Positions 31,776 through 34,328 of a stretch of DNA of 34,328 nt are shown here, one piece after another. The notes beneath the pieces were generated by a model. That model did no database searches. It was not told the origin of the DNA and saw only the letters and a program-made list of their open reading frames with translations. Positions within the stretch are counted from its first letter, which is position 1, and each line of letters starts with the position of its first letter. The stretch spans positions 1 to 34,328 of the forward strand of contig NZ_JAALFE010000028.1 of the NCBI RefSeq assembly GCF_011059185.1. The letters are read 5' to 3'. The stretch comes from Paragemmobacter kunshanensis. Lineage in GTDB: Bacteria; Pseudomonadota; Alphaproteobacteria; Rhodobacterales; Rhodobacteraceae. A program made the translations under genes and the position numbers.

Positions 31776-32156
31776 TCAGGGATCCAATAACTCCGAAATC
31801 ATATCAAGCAAACTTTGCGCGACCGGATGTTCCTCCGTCGATCGTCCAATTGCATCTCTTAGCCCCACAGACCTCCCCAGCCCATGGGTTGGCAAGACGT
31901 GAACGCAACCTGTTTGGACAGCGTCTAGATATTCTTTTCCCTTGATAGCATTCTTGGAAAAGCCTCCTATCGTCGCCCATCGGGCTATCGGGTTTCGCCC
32001 TGCTATCTTTGGTAACTGAGAGATGGCAGCTTGGTATGCAGCCGAGAAGTCTGCCATAACATCCTGTTCATTAAACTGCGCCAACGCCCAACCCTCTATT
32101 TCTTGCGCAATTTCCACCGAAACCCCCAATGACCTCGCAATGTGATCTACGTCCAA
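31776..32156 (-). CDS. Hypothetical protein, 126 aa, 5' end uncertain
   Basis: IARSLGVSVEIAQEIEGWAL and MADFSAAYQAAISQLPKIAG give a helical start, with an HTH-like look; the end is HPVAQSLLDMISELLDP. The G+C is low for the window. The only start codon near the beginning is TTG at 32156. The frame continues open upstream to a TGA at about 32275 with a protein-like peptide (DTCQIPYWVPSGSDIESQF), so the true gene may be longer and have lost its own start. No family recognised. The stretch 32157-32433 between it and the next gene holds a strong CCCCGCGC/GCGCGGGG hairpin (about 32235-32257) and nothing else. Confidence 0.4.
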   Translation of the reverse strand: MDVDHIARSLGVSVEIAQEIEGWALAQFNEQDVMADFSAAYQAAISQLPKIAGRNPIARWATIGGFSKNAIKGKEYLDAVQTGCVHVLPTHGLGRSVGLRDAIGRSTEEHPVAQSLLDMISELLDP

Positions 32157-32433
32157 GAATTGACTCTCGATGTCTGACCCACTTGGAACCCAGTAAGGGA
32201 TTTGGCAGGTATCATGTCCGAAACCCCCGGCCAGGTGTGAGCCCCGCGCGGAAGGCGCGGGGATCTCAGTCCTTCAGGAGGATGCTGACGTGAGCGGCCC
32301 TTAGCCGCCGTTGGCCAAGTGAGCTGCTGCCGCAGCGTAGCTTCCCAATACACGCCATTCGAGGCATTGTGCAGCATGGCTTGACTGTTAAAGGTCGGTA
32401 ACGCGGAAAAAAGAGTCCAACCGGAGCGAAGTA

Positions 32434-32706
32434 ATGTGCCTTGCTGGACCCGACTACCGCCTTGGGGATCAACATCCTGAGATCGCAATTATGGGTGCCT
32501 GCCCCGGAGCACAAGAAGAAGAACAAGGCAGGCCTTTCATCGGGGATGCAGGGACACACCTTGCTGCGATGGTTCGGATCATCAACGCTATAAGCCCTGC
32601 TAAGTTCCCCTCGGAGGACCGTGATGACTATACCTTGCTCAACGCACACCCACTGCCGCGCTATAAGCCGATATACATCGGGCAGCCGACAGAGTTTCAT
32701 CCGTGA
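32434..32706 (+). pseudogene. Truncated uracil-DNA-glycosylase-like gene (N-terminal part)
   Basis: IAIMGACPGAQEEEQGRPFIG with DAGTHLAAMVRI matches the G-x-x-PG-x-x-E-x-x-x-G-x-PF-x-G signature of family 4/5 uracil-DNA glycosylases. The start is real: GGAG lies 8 nt before the ATG at 32434. After LLNAHPLPRYK the frame soon ends at 32706, far short of a full enzyme (about 200 aa), exactly where a different gene fragment on the other strand begins. So the gene was cut by a rearrangement at about 32.70 kb. Confidence 0.6.
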
Positions 32707-32893
32707 TGACCCCGTGGGAATCCCGCACCCAGTTGATCTTGATGTCGGGGTGGTCCTTGTTGAAGGCGGCGGCATAGCGCTCGAGCAATTCGGCCTCGAA
32801 GGCGGTATAGACGGTCAGTTCGGTTTCGGCGCGCGCGCCAAGTGCCATCAGCGAGAGAATGGCCGATGTGAGAAGCAAAGTCTTCGCGGTCAT
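32703..32893 (-). pseudogene. Truncated phosphonate-type ABC substrate-binding protein (N-terminal part)
   Basis: MTAKTLLLTSAILSLMALGA is a signal peptide with cleavage after ARA, followed by ETELTVYTAFEAELLERYAA and DIKINWVRDSHGVIT. This is the beginning of a 2-aminoethylphosphonate- or iron-type periplasmic binding protein. After GVIT the frame leaves the family pattern. The missing part (about 270 residues) is not in the window. The partner genes upstream on the same strand are the DMT transporter and the dehydrogenase fragment. An A/T-rich stretch before it (33040-33065) may hold its promoter. Confidence 0.65.
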
Positions 32894-33095
32894 GATGCAG
32901 TTTCCCCGTTGGTCTGGTGTTTGACGTATGTCCGGCAAGCCCGTCGCAGACGGGATGACGAGGGTCCGATTTCTGCGCTGCGCTGCACGGCGACCGGCGA
33001 TCGGGTTTCCCTGAATGAAAGGGGACGGCAGACCGAACAATAAGTAAAATCTATTATTTTTATACAATCATCGATCCAGTCGATGGTTGTGAAAG

Positions 33096-33932
33096 TCAGG
33101 CCAGCGCCAACAGGATTACCCCTGTTGCAACCACGGCAGCGGCCAGAAGCCGCCCTCCGATCGGGCGTTCCTTGAACAGAAGAATTCCGATCCCGGCCGC
33201 AAAGACGACGCTGGACTCCCGCACCGCGGATACCGCGCCAAGCGGCGCTATCGTTTTGACATATAATACAATTCCATAGGCAGCCACCGCCGCGACACCG
33301 CCTGCCGCGCCCAGAATGAGGACCCTTCGTTCAAACCGCAGCCCGCTGCGGTGCCGCCTCAGGGCAATGGCCAGGGGCACCGGAAACTCCAGCAGGAACA
33401 GCCAGCCCATATAGCCAAAGACACTCTCGGAATGGCGCACCCCGATGCCATCGGCCACCGAATAGGCAGCAATGAGCAATCCAAGGCAGATTGAGAAGGC
33501 CACCGTCTGCGCAGGGGCCTGCGCAGCCCCCCGTTGCAGCGCCAGAAGGCCTACGCCACCGCAGACACATGCCAGCCCCAGCCAGCCCTGCGGCGTCAGC
33601 GATTCCCCGATCAATACCGCCGCAGACAAGGCGACCAGCGCAGGTGCCATCCCACGCGAGATCGGATAGACTTGGCTCAGATCTCCGTGGCGGTATGCTC
33701 GGAAGAGCAGGACGTAGTATCCGTAGTGCAAGCTGGCCGAAGTCGCGATGGCAGGCCAGCTCGCCATCGCGGGCGCAGGCGATATTGCGATCAGCCCAAG
33801 ACCCAGCAATGCATGCGCTGCCGAAACCGCAGCCAGCACCCCGGCGCGGTCGTCCACGGCCTTGACCAGCGCGTTCCAGCCCGCATGCAAAAGCGCGGCG
33901 AACAGCACGAGAAGCAGGGCGGTCAGGCTCAT
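33096..33932 (-). CDS. EamA/DMT-family transporter, 278 aa
   Basis: About ten hydrophobic helices arranged as two halves. The first half begins MSLTALLLVLFAALLHAGWN; the EamA-type segment LSQVYPISRGMAPALVALSA ends helix 3-4, and GAVSAVRESSVVFAAGIGIL with KERPIGGRLLAAAVVATGV forms the repeat in the second half. The family exports or takes up small metabolites in the inner membrane. AAGG lies 9 nt before the ATG at 33932; an ATG three codons earlier (33941) has no room for a site. Its place between phosphonate-related fragments suggests a role with 2-aminoethylphosphonate products (inference). It is the only intact gene of that cluster here. Confidence 0.88.
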   Translation of the reverse strand: MSLTALLLVLFAALLHAGWNALVKAVDDRAGVLAAVSAAHALLGLGLIAISPAPAMASWPAIATSASLHYGYYVLLFRAYRHGDLSQVYPISRGMAPALVALSAAVLIGESLTPQGWLGLACVCGGVGLLALQRGAAQAPAQTVAFSICLGLLIAAYSVADGIGVRHSESVFGYMGWLFLLEFPVPLAIALRRHRSGLRFERRVLILGAAGGVAAVAAYGIVLYVKTIAPLGAVSAVRESSVVFAAGIGILLFKERPIGGRLLAAAVVATGVILLALA

Positions 33933-34011
33933 GGTCGACATCCTTGGGTCAGAAAACGGAAAAAGGCGGGCCCTGGCGAAGGCCCGCCGCTGTTTGCATG
34001 ACAACGCGCCG

Positions 34012-34167
34012 TCAGGTCCAAGGCAGCGAGAAGGTCTTGATGTTGGTGAAGCTCTTCATCGCCTCGATGACGCCTTCCTTGTAGCCGTTACCGCTGTCCT
34101 TGATCCCGCCAAAGGGCGACATCTCGATCCGGTAACCCGGCACCTCCCAGATGTTCACCGTGCCGAC
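34012..34167 (-). pseudogene. C-terminal fragment of phosphonoacetaldehyde-dehydrogenase-like gene
   Basis: [20 protein letters not shown], then [20 protein letters not shown] and KTFSLPW form the end of an NAD-dependent aldehyde dehydrogenase, closest in memory to the PhnY type that oxidises phosphonoacetaldehyde in 2-aminoethylphosphonate breakdown. Only about 50 residues are present. Upstream (34168-34328) the frame stays open but the peptide is unlike an aldehyde dehydrogenase, so the gene is joined to foreign DNA at about 34.17 kb. The catalytic Cys and Glu are missing, so this fragment is not functional. Confidence 0.65.
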
Positions 34168-34328
34168 GACAAGGCCCTTGATCCGACATTCCCCAAGTGG
34201 CCTGCCGCTTGACTTCAAGATCGCCTGATTTTGCTCGCTGGGCAAGCGTTTTTCGCCCCGAGCGGTGTCTGTCGTCGCGCAAACGGCCGAAGTCGGGTGG
34301 ATCAAGCCTCGAACCCGCAGCATTCTGG

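Noticed and set aside
32235-32285. Hairpin CCCCGCGC/GCGCGGGG as an IS200/IS605 end or terminator
   Set aside because: No TnpA or TnpB fragment is nearby and no T-run follows on either strand.
33065-33095. CAATCATCGA/TCGATGGTTG inverted repeat as terminator of the DMT transporter gene
   Set aside because: The stem has one wobble pair and the bases after it on the minus strand are A-rich instead of T-rich, so intrinsic termination is not supported.

Overview
The window looks like part of an alphaproteobacterial (probably Rhodobacterales, Paracoccus/Rhodobacter-like) integrative and conjugative element. The evidence is the strong G+C bias of most genes, the set and order of families (ParB-like, SAM-methyltransferase/strawberry-notch helicase, Toprim primase, DUF2493, DUF736, DUF2285, RepA, DUF2840, TraF, VirB1-like transglycosylase, DUF3363 relaxase, TraG, CopG), and the flanking 2-aminoethylphosphonate-type genes. 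The regulators match the QseC/QseM/FseA switch known from the Mesorhizobium loti island ICEMlSymR7A. No integrase, attachment site, tRNA, rRNA or CRISPR array is visible.

Layout. 1-173 is the low-G+C end of an unrelated gene. 322-13706 is a maintenance and DNA-processing block, all on the + strand: a 712-aa ParB-like protein, several small conserved hypotheticals, a 1441-aa methyltransferase-helicase, a Toprim primase, a DUF2493 protein, a membrane protein and DUF736. Intrinsic terminators and GC-rich hairpins separate many of these genes. 13900-15458 is the transfer switch: a small HTH protein (QseC-like) whose start codon lies in a 20-bp perfect palindrome, a DUF2285 antiactivator (QseM-like), and FseA, which is split over two frames and can be made only by a +1 frameshift at TTT-T (14885-14888).

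15859-20422 is a lower-G+C cargo block on the opposite strand: a reverse transcriptase, a short family A DNA polymerase whose gene overlaps it by 8 nt, and a PD-(D/E)XK-type nuclease-like protein. This three-gene operon is the best candidate for an undescribed system, most likely anti-phage defence. That role is inference.

20856-30409 is the transfer block: an RdfS-like excisionase, RepA carrying iterons and an AT-rich stretch inside its own gene, a decayed parA, DUF2840, the TraF peptidase, a second DUF736, a lytic transglycosylase, a candidate oriT, the relaxase, an inserted reverse-strand secreted protein, the TraG coupling ATPase and a CopG-like protein. The trb mating-pore genes expected after CopG are absent.

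30570-32706 holds accessory or decayed material: an RNase H-like/DUF429-like protein ending in a zinc ribbon, a low-G+C hypothetical, and the first part of a uracil-DNA-glycosylase-like gene. From about 32.7 kb the sequence is chromosomal in character: the first part of a phosphonate-type ABC substrate-binding protein (cut at the junction), an intact EamA/DMT transporter, and the last part of a phosphonoacetaldehyde-dehydrogenase-like gene, all on the minus strand. Two apparent junctions (about 32.70 and 34.17 kb) show repeated rearrangement at this end.
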